A DNA stretch of 64,000 nucleotides from contig OX463786.1 in the NCBI GenBank assembly GCA_949825025.1, positions 9,845,094 to 9,909,093 of the forward strand, given 5' to 3'. The translations under genes were made by a program, and so were the position numbers. Below the pieces are notes generated by a model. It saw only the letters and a program-made list of their open reading frames with translations, searched no databases and was not told the DNA's origin. The stretch comes from Siphlonurus alternatus. Lineage: Eukaryota > Arthropoda > Insecta > Ephemeroptera > Siphlonuridae. Positions 53,650 to 64,000 of this stretch are shown here, in pieces; position 1 is the stretch's first letter, and each line of letters begins with the position of its first letter.

Positions 53650-54400
53650 AATTAATTTTCAAGGTGTAATCGACCCTCCTAAAAACTTGGAAATAATTTT
53701 AGATTTTCTCCCCGACGCACCCCTGAGGGTGGAGAACTACCCCGAAAAACAATTTTCCTTACAAATTGTGCTAAAATTATGAAATTAATTTTCAAGGGGC
53801 AATCGACCCTACTGAACTCGGAAATAATTTTAGATTTTCTCCCCGACGCACCCCTGAGGGTGGAGAACTACCCCGAAAAACAATTTTCCTTACAAATTGT
53901 GCTAAAATTATGAAATTAATTTTCAAGGGGCAATCGACCCTACTGAACTCGGAAATAATTTTAGATTTTCTCCCCGACACACCCCTGAGGGTGGAGAACT
54001 ACCCCGAAAAACAATTTTCCTTAAAAATTGTGCTGAAATTATGAAATTAATTTTCAAGGGGCAATCGACCCTACTGAACTCGGAAATAATTTTAGATTTT
54101 CTCCCCAACACACCCCTGAGGGTGGAGAACTACCCCGACAAACAATCTTTCTTTAAAATTGTGCTAAAATTACGAAATTAATTTTCAAGGGGCAATCGAC
54201 CCTACTGAACTCGGAAATAATTTTATATTTTCTCCCCGACGCACCCCTGAGGGTGGAGAACTACCCCGAAAAACAATCTTCCTTAAAAATTGTGCTAAAA
54301 TTATGAAATTAATTTTCAAGGGGTAATCGACCTTCTTGAACTCGGAAATAATTTTAGATTTTCTCCCCGACGCACCCCTGAGGGTCAACAGCTACCCACC
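53650..54400 (-). repeat. 131-bp satellite, block 1 (about six units)
   Basis: The landmark TTCAAGG recurs at 53658, 53791, 53922, 54053, 54184 and 54315, a period of 131 bp (133 for the first). Units contain GGGGCAATCGACCC, TAGATTTTCTCCCCGACGCA, CCCCTGAGGGTGGAGAACTA and CAATTTTCCTTA. They are oriented opposite to block 2. Open frames of 62-67 codons recur once per unit on the minus strand; since 131 is not a multiple of three they cannot run through the array. Confidence 0.92.
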
Positions 54401-54639
54401 ATATCCTTCTTTCTTAATAATCGAGTTGAAATTGTGATTTAAATTTTTATTCGGGATTTATCGAAATTTTTCAGAGAAAAAGTATCCCAGACTCACTTCT
54501 TCACTTGCAGTATGATGATGGTTTCACTCAATGTGTTCAGCACCGTTAATTGGCGTGATGGCACATGTTGGTCCGCTCAACGAGGCTATGTGTGTAGGTG
54601 CATGGCCTCTAACATCTGAGTTGTGACCAATTCCATGCA
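54401..54639. other. Unique spacer between opposed satellite blocks
   Basis: About 240 bp without the satellite unit (TCACTTCTTCACTTGCAGT, GTTGGTCCGCTCAACGAGG). It is the point where array orientation switches. Confidence 0.6.
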
Positions 54640-56030
54640 ACGTCTTATTTCCGAGTTCAGGAGGGTCAATTACCTCTTGAAAATTAATTTCATAATTTTA
54701 ACACAATTTTTAAGGAAAGTGGATTTTAGGGGTAGGTCTCCACCCTCAGGGGTGCGTCAGGGAGAAAATTTAAAATTATTTCCGACTTCAGTAGGGTCGA
54801 TTACCCCTTGAAAATTAATTTATTATTTTAGCACAATTTTTAAGGAAAGTGGATTTTAGGGGTAGCTCTCCACCCTCAGGGGTGCATCGGGGAGAAAATT
54901 TAAAATTATTTCCGAGTTCAGGAGGGTCACTTACCTCTTGAAAATTAATTTCATAATTTTAACACAATTTTTAAGGAAAGTGGATTTTAGGGGTAGTTCT
55001 CCACCCTCAGAAGTGCGTCGGGGAGAAAATTTAAAATTATTTCCGAGTTCAGGAGGGTCAATTACCTCTTGAAAATTAATTTCATAATTTTAACACAATT
55101 TTTAAGGAAAGTGGATTTTAGGGGTAGGTCTCCACCCTTAGGGGTGCGTCAGGGAGAAAATTTAAAATTATTTCCGACTTCAGTAGGGTCGATTACCCCT
55201 TGAAAATTAATTTATTATTTTAGCACAATTTTTAAGGAAAGTGGATTTTAGGGGTAGCTCTCCACCCTCAGGGGTGCATCGGGGAGAAAATTTAAAATTA
55301 TTTCCGAGTTCAGGAGGGTCACTTACCTCTTGAAAATTAATTTCATAATTTTAACACAATTTTTAAGGAAAGTGGATTTTAGGGGTAGGTCTCCACCCTC
55401 AGGGGTGCATCAGGGAGAAAATTTAAAATTATTTCCGACTTCAGTAGGGTCGATTACCCCTTGAAAAAAAATTTCATAATTTTAGCACAATTTTTAAGGA
55501 AAGTGGATTTTAGGGGTAGTTCTCCACCCTCAGAAGTGCGTCGGGGAGAAAATTTAAAATTATTTCCGAGTTCAGGAGGGTCAATTACCTCTTGAAAATT
55601 AATTTCATAATTTTAGCACAATTTTTAAGGAAAGTGGATTTTAGGGGTAGGTTTCCACCCTCAGGGGTGCATCAGGGAGAAAATATAATATTTTTTTCTA
55701 ATTTAGGAAGGTCGATTACCCCTTGAAAATTAATTTCATAATTTTAGCACAATTTTTAAGGAAAGTGGATTTTAGGGGTAGTTCTCCACCCTCAGGGGTG
55801 CGTCGGGAAGAAAATCTAAAATTATTTCCTAGTTTAGGAGTGTCGATTACTCCTTGAAAATTAATTTCATAATTTTAGCACAATTTTTAAGGAAAATGGG
55901 TTTTAGGGGTAGTTATCTAACACTCAAGGGTGCGTCGGGGAGAAATTCTAAAATTATTTCTTAGTTCAGGAGGGTTGATAACCCATTGAAAATTAATTTT
56001 TATAATTTTAGCTCGTTTATTAAAAAAAGT
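54640..56030 (+). repeat. 131-bp satellite, block 2 (about ten units) with higher-order pattern
   Basis: The landmark CTTGAAAATTAA recurs every 130-131 bp (54676, 54807, 54937, 55068 and onward). Units are the reverse complement of block 1. Three variants alternate (TCAATTACCTCTTG, TCGATTACCCCTTG, TCACTTACCTCTTG), and the triplet at ~54640-55030 repeats at ~55030-55425, giving a ~392-bp higher-order unit. Units after ~55700 are more diverged and end near 56030. Confidence 0.92.
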
Positions 56031-57054
56031 GGAAAATACTAATAGCTAGCTAGGTCTGAATAACGGGGTACGGCCGGGTAGCACTCCAGGGGTGTGCGTG
56101 GTAGAGGTGGTGCCACGGGGGTGTGGTAATGAATCTGTATTAATTAATTATTTCAGAGGTGTAAATTAATTACCTATTGTATGAAATTTTCTCCATAAAA
56201 TTCTTATAAATTTTCAAATTGTTACATCTCGGTCATATTCATATTGGAAAAACTTTTCGTATTTCCTAATATGGGGGAAAAAAACACCCCTGAAAAGGCT
56301 GAAAGGGGTGCGATTGGCTCCAATAATATTGTAAAGCCCCTGAATTTAATTTGACAGCTGGTGCGTCAAATTTTACGTAGCTTCTAATCGCACATTATCA
56401 AATTATTAACCTGCTTTTCATACTCCATATTTCTTTCGAGCCGCATTACGTCCGCCATTTTGTGACGTCATCACTCTGCAGACAGCGCCGCCATCGGTCA
56501 TTTCGTTCGAGAATAGGCTCACATAAAAGACTGGTTCATCTTCTTACCTAAAATGTCGACCTATTAAAAATTATTGAAGCTTTTTCAGCTTTTTCTGCAG
56601 TAGGTGAAATTCCAGCTTTCTCTAAGTGCTTAGAAAAAAGCATATTGTGCAGTTGCCAAGGTTATAACGATATTAATGAATTTAATCATAAAAAAATATT
56701 GATTAATAATAAAATATTTAATAAAGTTGACAGTAAAAAAAAGTCATAAATTCTTTTAATATTATAATACCATTATATACCTTTTTTTATATGACTTCGT
56801 TATCGGTAAAAATGTCCATCATGGAACTTGACTCTCTAAAGCTACAATGTTGTATTGATTTGCATGTATATTATATTTTAAATACCCAACCCAACGTTCG
56901 TAAAATTAGGTCAATACTAAAAAAAAATTAACCACGTTGCTTTCAATGAGCGTTCATTGACCTCTGATAATATATCTGAACCAAGGACCCCTGTAGGGCA
57001 TATGTAAGCTAAATATTGAATAGTGTAATACTCGTAGTAAATTAGCGGAGGATA
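56031..57054. other. Intergenic, nothing recognised
   Basis: A GC-richer patch (56040-56130, GGGGTACGGCCGGGTAGCAC) and a TGTGACGTCATCACTCTGCA segment (56460) stand out, but no exon or repeat boundary is supported. Confidence 0.4.
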
Positions 57055-57262
57055 CTACAGTCAAATTTACTTGAAATTCCTGCCGGAAATGAGTATTTTC
57101 TGATCTTCCTGTTAATGTCCGATTTTTTTACTTTTGCAAACAAGTCAGTTCTCTCATTGCAAAACTCTGTAAAATTACAAACTCCAAATGTAAACAATAA
57201 GGACAGAAAACTCTCACTTCCGGTTACTTCCGGCGGGAATATTAAATTAATTGGACTGTATT
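57055..57262. mobile_element. TIR/foldback element, ~208 bp
   Basis: ACAGTCAAATTTACTTGAAA...TTCCTGCCGGAA at the left is mirrored by TTCCGGCGGGAATATTAAAT...TTGGACTGT at the right. Inner CAGAAAACTC/GAGTATTTTCTG also pair. Confidence 0.65.
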
Positions 57263-57650
57263 AATTTATATGGGATCAAGTGTATTAAAAACGAAGTTCT
57301 TAGGCATTATAGAGCATACATATAGGCTGAATATTGCATTGTTTTGTGATAATAGTATATTAACCTATACATAGAGTACTGCATGGTTACTTGTCTTATT
57401 AATCAGTTGATTATTGCATTTATTTCCACTTTTTATTTTTTAGTAATTGTACTAATGGTGCAAAAGATATTACTTTTGTAAGTACTGAAGTCAATTTATA
57501 ATAATCATTCATAATCATCAATGTATTTAAATCTCAGCGTTCAGAGTTCAGACTAAAATATAGTAGTAATGATTTGTATTGTAAAATAGGGTGTATTGCT
57601 AAATATAAATATCATTATTATATACTAATATAAGCAGATGATATAGATAT

Positions 57651-58067
57651 TAAGGGCATTGGGTGTAGCACCGGTAGTTGGCAACACTGACGTATCTTCA
57701 CCATGCTAATTTTTGATCATTGCTCCTCGGAGTAATTTTTATGCTAGAGCTAAGCTGATTGCTGTAGTATCAAGATAATTAGTAGCCCAAGTGCACAATT
57801 TGGCTAAATAAAGCCTGATTTAAAGAAAAGTATTTTTTTTATATTTTAGAAAAATGCATGTAAATTTAAAAAATTACTAAAAAATACTTTTCTTTAAATC
57901 AGGCTTTATTTAGCCAAATTGTGCACTTGGGCTACTAATTATCTTGATACTACAGCAATCAGCTTAGCTCTAGCATAAAAATTACTCCGAGGAGCAATGA
58001 TCAAAAATTAACATGGTGAAGATACGTCAGTGTTGCCAACTACCGGTGCTACACCCAATGCCCTTAA
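57651..58067. mobile_element. Long near-perfect palindrome (417 bp)
   Basis: TAAGGGCATTGGGTGTAGCA at the left, TGCTACACCCAATGCCCTTA at the right. Arms of ~190 bp differ at very few positions (e.g. CATGCTAAT versus ATTAACATG). The loop is the AT-rich stretch 57838-57880. No ORF. Confidence 0.9.
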
Positions 58068-60400
58068 ATGTTATTTACGAAAGGTGCATGCAAGTATCGT
58101 AACTTCAATCGAAACGTCTATTATTAATTTTATTTCAAATAACTGGTTTACAAAACAACGCAACGTGGATCACGTAAAAAAAAAAAAAAAAAAAAACGAA
58201 AAAAAAAAAAAACAATGAAAAGAGAGAAAGGAAATATCTCACCCAAAAGATATATACCGGTAACAAAATATTTACAATTAACAACAGCTATAATCGTATC
58301 AACGAAGTTACATTTTATGCATGTTATGAATACAATAATACAGTATTTAAGACATTTTTAGACTACAGTATTTATAATTTTCAAACTCTTCAAAGCTTCA
58401 AAGAATTACTCTTACTTTATTTGAACATTTTTAAATTTTTCTTAACCACTAAATTATCATCGATTCTTCCCAGACAGTTTGGCAATAAATCATACAATTT
58501 TACCTCTGATATTTTTTTTTTAAATAAACTTGACTTATGTATTTTTACATGCGCTGTTTCCTTATTTCTTGTGTTATAAGAATAAGAAGTAAGTCCCTAA
58601 TATAATAAATATATTTAAGTTTTAAGTGACGAAGGTTGATTACTATCCTTATGATTTCTGAGAAGTATTTAAAGTTTTCACTTGCAGTCTAGCAGTGATT
58701 CATACACATATGACGAGTTCTATTGACCCATATTTAATTTCATCCTGACATCTTGTTGCACCACTCAAACCTCAGATTACGACAATCTGGAAACTTCCGA
58801 TAAGGCAATTACACAATTAATATACCATATATAGTGTATTAAAAACTTTCATATGTCAATTTTATGTAAAATAATTATTATATGTACTGTACAAACTAGA
58901 GTACCTAAATGAGATCAGGTACTCTTAGTACAAGCTGATACAGAGTGATGAATAATCACAAATAATCTTAACGGGTATATTACAAACAAACTTCTAATTT
59001 GTATAGATTTTAGTCTGGTTGGTTTTGGTACTAAATCTCAAATTTCAAATACTTAGTCTGGCACTAAAAATTTAAAGTCTATTTTTTTTGTGTGAATATA
59101 TAAGGACTATACAACGTCCAGAACGTGTTTTTATAATTATTATGATTAATGTATTTAAATCTTTTACATTTTTGTTAAATTTTAAAGTTCAGCACAATTT
59201 AAGACGCTATTTATAACGACGCGTTTTTTGGTATTAAAATTTGAATTAAATTAAAAATACTTTAATTTGCTTGTCCATCACTCGTGATGTATGTGAAAAG
59301 GAGTTGATTTTGTTTTATTTGTTTTGTATTCTCTGTCATTATTTACGTGCAGTAATGACTGTAATGTTATACATTATAGCAGATATCGTTACTAAATAAA
59401 CAATGTTTTATATCTAACGAAGAGGAGTGAAATTGCAAGGCTTTGATTTATATTTATTACAATTAATGTGTTATAATTATAAAATTTGGTCTTTGATTTG
59501 GAATTTTAACAGAGTTATCAAAAATTTACAGTGATTAAAGATCCTGATGAATAATAATTATAATAGATCAATATTACCAGATACCATGCAGCTACAGGCT
59601 TTTAGCAGGTGAATTTTTATTGTTTTTTCAGTTAAATTTCTGGTACATTAATTTTTTATTGTATATATTTATATGTAACTAATTCAGGTGTTAAAAATTA
59701 AAAATTTTCTGAAATTTAGTTAAAATAATATTAAGCACATATAAATTTAGCAATTTTTTAAGAGCGGGTACTTCCAGTAGGAATATATGACTTTATGAAC
59801 TCATTTATGTAAACTTCACTCAAAAAATCATATTATAGCCAACACGAGAGATACTTTGAAAAAAATATCATCTAGATATTAAATTGAAATCGACATTGAG
59901 ATCTGAATTGACTGTCTATATATTTTATTTGCAATCGCTGCATGTTGGCGTCATGCTCTTGGCCTTGCTATATAAAAACGTCGGTTTGTTGCTATATAAC
60001 GTTTACAAAACATAATGCTCTCTGTACAACAAGTGTGTGGATTGTGCAACGTGCGCGGTATTAACAGTTATGTGACATGCTCATAAAAATCTATATTGTG
60101 TGAATGTGATTTACAAAAGAAGTATTACGGTATTGAAATTGTTTAAAAGACATACTTGTATACATGTATGTACATGGCAATGTAAAGATATGGAATTTAG
60201 TGAAGGCAGCTAGTGTAGACAATTTGTTAATTAGTATCTATTCATGTATATACTGAAGTATTTTTTTGTATTATTCAGCACATTTCAAAACAAGTGAATT
60301 GAGATTTATTATATATATTACATTTATACATAAAATATCAAATATATGTTTTTTTCTTTTCATTTTTCGACTATGTACTTAATTTTTTTAATGGGGGGGG
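58068..60400. other. Intergenic AT-rich DNA, nothing recognised
   Basis: A-run at 58178-58213, otherwise plain AT-rich sequence. Two TATATAA-type boxes (59970 and 59993) precede short frames only. I cannot support a gene. Confidence 0.4.
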
Positions 60401-60497
60401 GGAATGCTATTCATAAATTTATTTCTTTTTATGGAGTTTGTTTTTAAGCCATTTCGTTTTTTCCTGCGGAGTCAATCTGGTCCCATTCATGGAAGGC

Positions 60498-60532
<35 letters not shown>

Positions 60533-61941
60533 CCATGGCATTATTGGGCATTGCATTGCATGCTGAGTTACAAAAAGGATAGTTTCATTAAGTGGGCGAG
60601 ACGTAGGGGGGGGGGGGAGGGAGGGGGAGGGGTTAGAACCCACTATGCTTAGTGTATGCTGTCACATATTATAAAACTATAATATTATTATAATTATGGA
60701 ATTTGCCGAACTCTATATTGGCGTATTGTACATCTTCTTTGTTTGTAAATATAGACCACGCTGCGTGACACGTTGGAGGCTCGCCTTGGAATCTTGGAAT
60801 AGTTGGAATAGACGTATCTTATGGAAATGTTGTGACGTCATATATATACAAGAAATTTTAATTAAATTCTTGAGGCTAATAATATACAGTACGCTTTTTC
60901 TGCTATTTTTGACAATTTTATTAAAATAGCTTTTAGTAAATTTAATTTTACTTAATATAGTTCTCTCACAGGATAGATACATAATTATTAAGAGGGTAGG
61001 TTGATATTTCATATTAATTAAAATATAATCAGATACCGTAATTATATTCATATTTCCATAAAATTACAAAATTATGATAGTATAGAAATTTATAAATTTG
61101 AAAATAATAATATCACATGCAAGATACTGGCAGATTTGGGGGGGAGGGGAGATATCTTATCTTCACAGATTGGTACCCCCTATGTATTTCGAGAATCTTT
61201 GGGGATGGGGGTTGATCACCGCATTCCTCTATGCACTGCATGCATGATAACTGCAGCACATTTTTTTTTCATGTTACCTTTTATGTATTAGAGACTGAAT
61301 CCAGTATTACACGATAATTTTTCTATTTATTGCGTACACAGTTTTCTTGTAAGGAAGAATTTGTATGCAATAAATAGAAAAAATATATATCGTATACGTG
61401 CATGGTGTCACGATTTTTTTCCTTGCAGACCTATGTAAAAAAATATAAGCACAGACCAAAGACCTGTCAATTAATAAAACTGATGTATTGAAATTTACAC
61501 TGCAAGAAGTTTTTTTTATCGTCATGTTAATGTATATAATATATATAATAATATACCATAACATGGCGATGTTTAAATAAACAAAAGTGAATTTCCGGAT
61601 GAAAAGGTTTGTCGTTTCACTTTCTGACTTTAATATGAATTTACTATCGTTTTTTTCTTGTTATGTAATTGATATTATTACCTTATCGACATACTTTATT
61701 TTTATACATGAAGGAATTATGTAATGCTGTATAATTTCGTGGTGTGGTTAGATAGATAACTGTATATTATGACGTCATATCAGTACTTAATTAGATTTTT
61801 TTTTTGAAGTTGAGAATAATATAAAAAAATAAAAACACGAGCAAAAATTAATAAAGAAAGGCACAATAATTATGTTTCTAAAATAGTAAAAAATCGATTC
61901 AAAATTAGATAAACATCCACAATTTTTTTGGGAGAAAAAAA
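60401..61941. other. Intergenic DNA with homopolymer tracts
   Basis: T-run (60502-60529), G-rich tract (60607-60632) and a fragment near 61128-61215 (GATTTGGGGGGGAGGGGAG, CCCTATGTATTTCGAGAATC) that resembles the interior of the hAT MITE at 62246. Open frames are low-complexity. Confidence 0.4.
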
Positions 61942-62130
61942 TCAAAGAGATTGACCTAAACAAAGACATGAGAGAATGATATTGCCATTTGCCATTGAAT
62001 CCACATTGATCGATTTGGAACCAATTAAGAAATCGAGTCCTAGCTGACGCCACGGCAAAATAAAGACTTCAACTGTTCCCCGAATTCTCTCGGTTAATTT
62101 GAAACCATCTTCTACACCCCATTTCCCCAT
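61942..62130 (-). other. Unresolved open frame with protein-like composition
   Basis: 62 codons with less AT-biased codon use than neighbouring frames (GFKLTERIRGTVEVFIL, LGLDFLIGSKSINVD). LGLDFL is faintly like the LGxDFL turn of retroelement aspartic proteases, but no protease DTG motif or polymerase is adjacent. An overlapping frame (61787-62053) is also open. Could be a decayed retroelement piece or chance. Confidence 0.2.
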
Positions 62131-62149
62131 TTACTTAGTAGGAGTCTTC

Positions 62150-62440
62150 TGATAATAAATCAAGAACTTATTTTTCTCTAATTTTTTTTTTATATTAATT
62201 ATACAGATTTGGGGGTGGGAACACCGCAAAATCAGCTGACTTGAACAGGGGCGGATCCAGCCCGCGGCTTTGGGAGGGGCGGTGCCCTATCCCGCAATGT
62301 TAAATTTTGAGGTGGGAGGGGGGGCGACGGGTGGTGGGTGGTAATACCTTCAATGTATTTCGGGACCTTTGGGGGGGAGGCGATCGCCCCCTCCCCCCCC
62401 CCCTTGGATCCGCGCCTGGACTTGAAACCTCTACGTTTGC
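62150..62440. repeat. Dispersed repeat family V, copy 4 (reversed, interrupted by a hAT MITE)
   Basis: TGATAATAAATCAAGAACTT, AACACCGCAAAATCAGCTGA and, beyond the insertion, GACTTGAAACCTCT form the family V end in reverse. Confidence 0.65.
62246..62418. mobile_element. Non-autonomous hAT element with 8-bp TSD (173 bp)
   Basis: Starts CAGGGGCGGATCCAG and ends CTTGGATCCGCGCCTG (imperfect TIRs). It is flanked on both sides by GACTTGAA (62238-62245 and 62419-62426), an 8-bp duplication, diagnostic with the CAGGGGC-type end of hAT elements. Inserted into family V. A partial relative is at 30259-30306. Confidence 0.85.
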
Positions 62441-62699
62441 AAGTTAAAAACCAGTTTGTCCGATTTGCACTCTTGCTCTTTGTGCTGATGACAACAATGC
62501 TGTAACTTGTGTAAAAAAAGCTCCTGATGTTACAACGACACTGTTTTACGCTGCATACGATCTTGATGCTGCAGTTCCTTTATACCTTCTCGGGAATTTG
62601 ATGACGTCACACGCATACGTGTGAATGAATGATGACAGGAATGTTTGAATGTATGTAAACAAAGCGTGAGAGTTTTAATGTGACAATTTTTCTATAGCA

Positions 62700-63050
62700 T
62701 AGTTTTTTGAGTATATAAAGGATCAATAGATGGCGTTGCGCGCAGAAATTTTGGCTCTCTGCATGCATCGAGAATACAGCAATACTTATAGCATGGGGAG
62801 AATCACAAAAATTACAACATTTATATAAAAGATATCACTAATAAAGTTGAAATATTTATTAATATTTGTCTGAAGGAATAGGACAAATACTTATGGTGTT
62901 GTCAATGCTGTAAAATTATGCTGTGGCTGCTGTCAGAGAATTTTCATGATTTTACAATTTTATGTCATGTAAAAGGAGGGCCTCGATGTACGCACATTGT
63001 TCAGCTATTACCACCAGGTTCGCTGCCAACTTTATAATGTCATATTTACA
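62700..63050. repeat. Dispersed repeat family U, copy 2
   Basis: GAGTATATAAAGGATCAATA, ATACAGCAATACTTATAGCA, GTAAAATTATGCTGTGGCTG and GGCCTCGATGTACGCAC match 47632-48005 in order. Confidence 0.65.
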
Positions 63051-63194
63051 GATTATTTTGATTTTTTCTACTTTGCATGTGGATTTTGAATTAGCATAAT
63101 ATATAGTTCGAATCGTCTCATGTCACCCCTAACTGAATTAATAATATAAATATTACTATGCAGAACTCCTAGAACACCGTGTGAAGATTCAATA

Positions 63195-63465
63195 GAGTCT
63201 TCAAGTCAGCTGATTTTGTGATGTTCCCAGCACCGCCCTATCCAAACCTATTAATATGTAAAAAAAAAAAAAAAAAAAAAAAAATTAGAGGAAAAGAAGG
63301 TCTTGATTTATTATCATCAGACCTAAATAGGGTGGTTGGAGTCTAGATGGTTTCAAATTAAAAATTTTAATAAATACTGAGAAAAAAAAAATCAAATTTT
63401 CTAACATGGTGGCTTATGGTCGAGAAAATTTTTCCAGCAACACTTGAGCCTCTTCTATCCATTCA
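63195..63465. repeat. Dispersed repeat family V, copy 5
   Basis: TCTTCAAGTCAGCTGATTTT, GGTCTTGATTTATTATCATC, CAAATTTTCTAACATGGTGG and CAACACTTGAGCCTCTTC, same order as copy 1, with an A-run replacing the GGCATTAAAG block. Confidence 0.65.
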
Positions 63466-64000
63466 TGAACGGTATATATAACTTATAAGTTTCTTAATAT
63501 ATATAATAACTAGGGGCCGGATCTCCAGTTTTTCCAGTTGTACAAATATGTATGCTACATTGAGGCTGACTTCAAATGTTCACGAATCGGGGAGTTTCAT
63601 TGCCAAAAATGCAAAAAAGTTTGAACTGGAAAAAATTGTTTTTGAAAATTAAGAACCGTTTCAACTGTTTCAACTGTTTCAAGTTTTATAAACTTTTTCC
63701 AGTTTATAATGACTGGAAACGTAGTTCTGTTTCATAAAAGCACGTTTTTCACGGTAAAAACTAAATTAAATATTTTTCATAATAATTTTTCCTGCCTCCA
63801 TCTTGACACAACATTTGTATTTTTTCACGCAAATTTTCATCACTGCAGACAATAGTACTTTTTCAAAATAACTTACCAGAATTTTTTATCGAAGCAATTT
63901 TATTTTTGGTCTTCTTGGTTAAGACACCAGTGAAGATAAAATTTTACATAAACTGTATTTTGCTGCATGGAAACTGGACTTAAACTGATTTTGACTGTTT
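63466..64000. other. Right edge, nothing recognised
   Basis: Contains short inverted relations such as TTTTTCCAGTT (63528) and AACTGGAAAAA (63624) and GTTTCAACTGTTTCAA repeats near 63655-63680. No exon is supported. Confidence 0.35.

Noticed and set aside
53792..54811. Recurring 62-67-codon open frames (e.g. 53792-53980, 53923-54111, 54185-54388, 54623-54811)
   Set aside because: They repeat once per 131-bp satellite unit, on whichever strand the unit faces; the period is not divisible by three and no start or splice context supports translation.
53650..56030. CRISPR-like array
   Set aside because: The repeats are contiguous 131-bp monomers without spacers in a eukaryotic, intron-containing context.
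60404..60929. 82- and 77-codon plus-strand frames
   Set aside because: They contain homopolymer tracts (poly-Phe, poly-Gly) or AT-biased residues, with no splice or domain support.

Overview
The window is nuclear DNA from an intron-rich, strongly AT-rich animal genome, most likely a non-vertebrate metazoan. Coding exons are short and GC-richer than their surroundings, with normal GT-AG splice sites. Most of the non-coding DNA is foldback/MITE-type repeats, SINEs, microsatellites and one satellite array. A CENP-N orthologue argues against groups such as flies and nematodes, which lack the CCAN inner kinetochore. Several core promoters pair a TATA box with a TCAGT-type initiator about 30 bases downstream, a pattern common in arthropods. 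I cannot fix the phylum from this window.

Layout. (1) 245-5682 (+): the last five exons of a LZTS/N4BP3-type (Fez1-domain) coiled-coil protein whose 5' part lies off the left edge. It is followed by degenerate ~80-bp repeats that appear to begin inside its last exon. (2) 7532-26041: a cluster of small secreted C-type-lectin-like genes, each encoding a signal peptide plus one CTLD. There are four apparently complete genes (A -, B +, C -, D -) and one orphan 3' exon. Exon phases are shared across the family, so they are tandem/inverted duplicates. (3) 28027-32384: a 4.36-kb transposon with 31-bp perfect terminal inverted repeats and a 9-bp target duplication, carrying a THAP zinc-finger ORF. 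It sits about 155 bp upstream of the next gene's start codon. (4) 32549-41552 (+): an eight-exon CENP-N gene (349 aa) whose introns hold palindromes, an inverted pair of 5S-rRNA-derived SINEs, a tRNA-derived SINE and a nested MITE. (5) 44337-44616 (+): a TATA/initiator promoter and first exon of an unrecognised secreted protein. (6) 44620-64000: no gene I can support. It holds dispersed MITEs, long palindromes and a 131-bp satellite in two opposed blocks (53650-56030).

The genes do not form a pathway. The lectin cluster is a locally duplicated secreted family, probably immune or mucosal by analogy only. The two flanking genes are conserved single-copy genes (cytoskeletal/synaptic-type coiled coil; centromere). 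The repeats are the most unusual part: several show exact insertion histories, including TIRs, target duplications and nested insertions whose empty site can be read from a sister copy.
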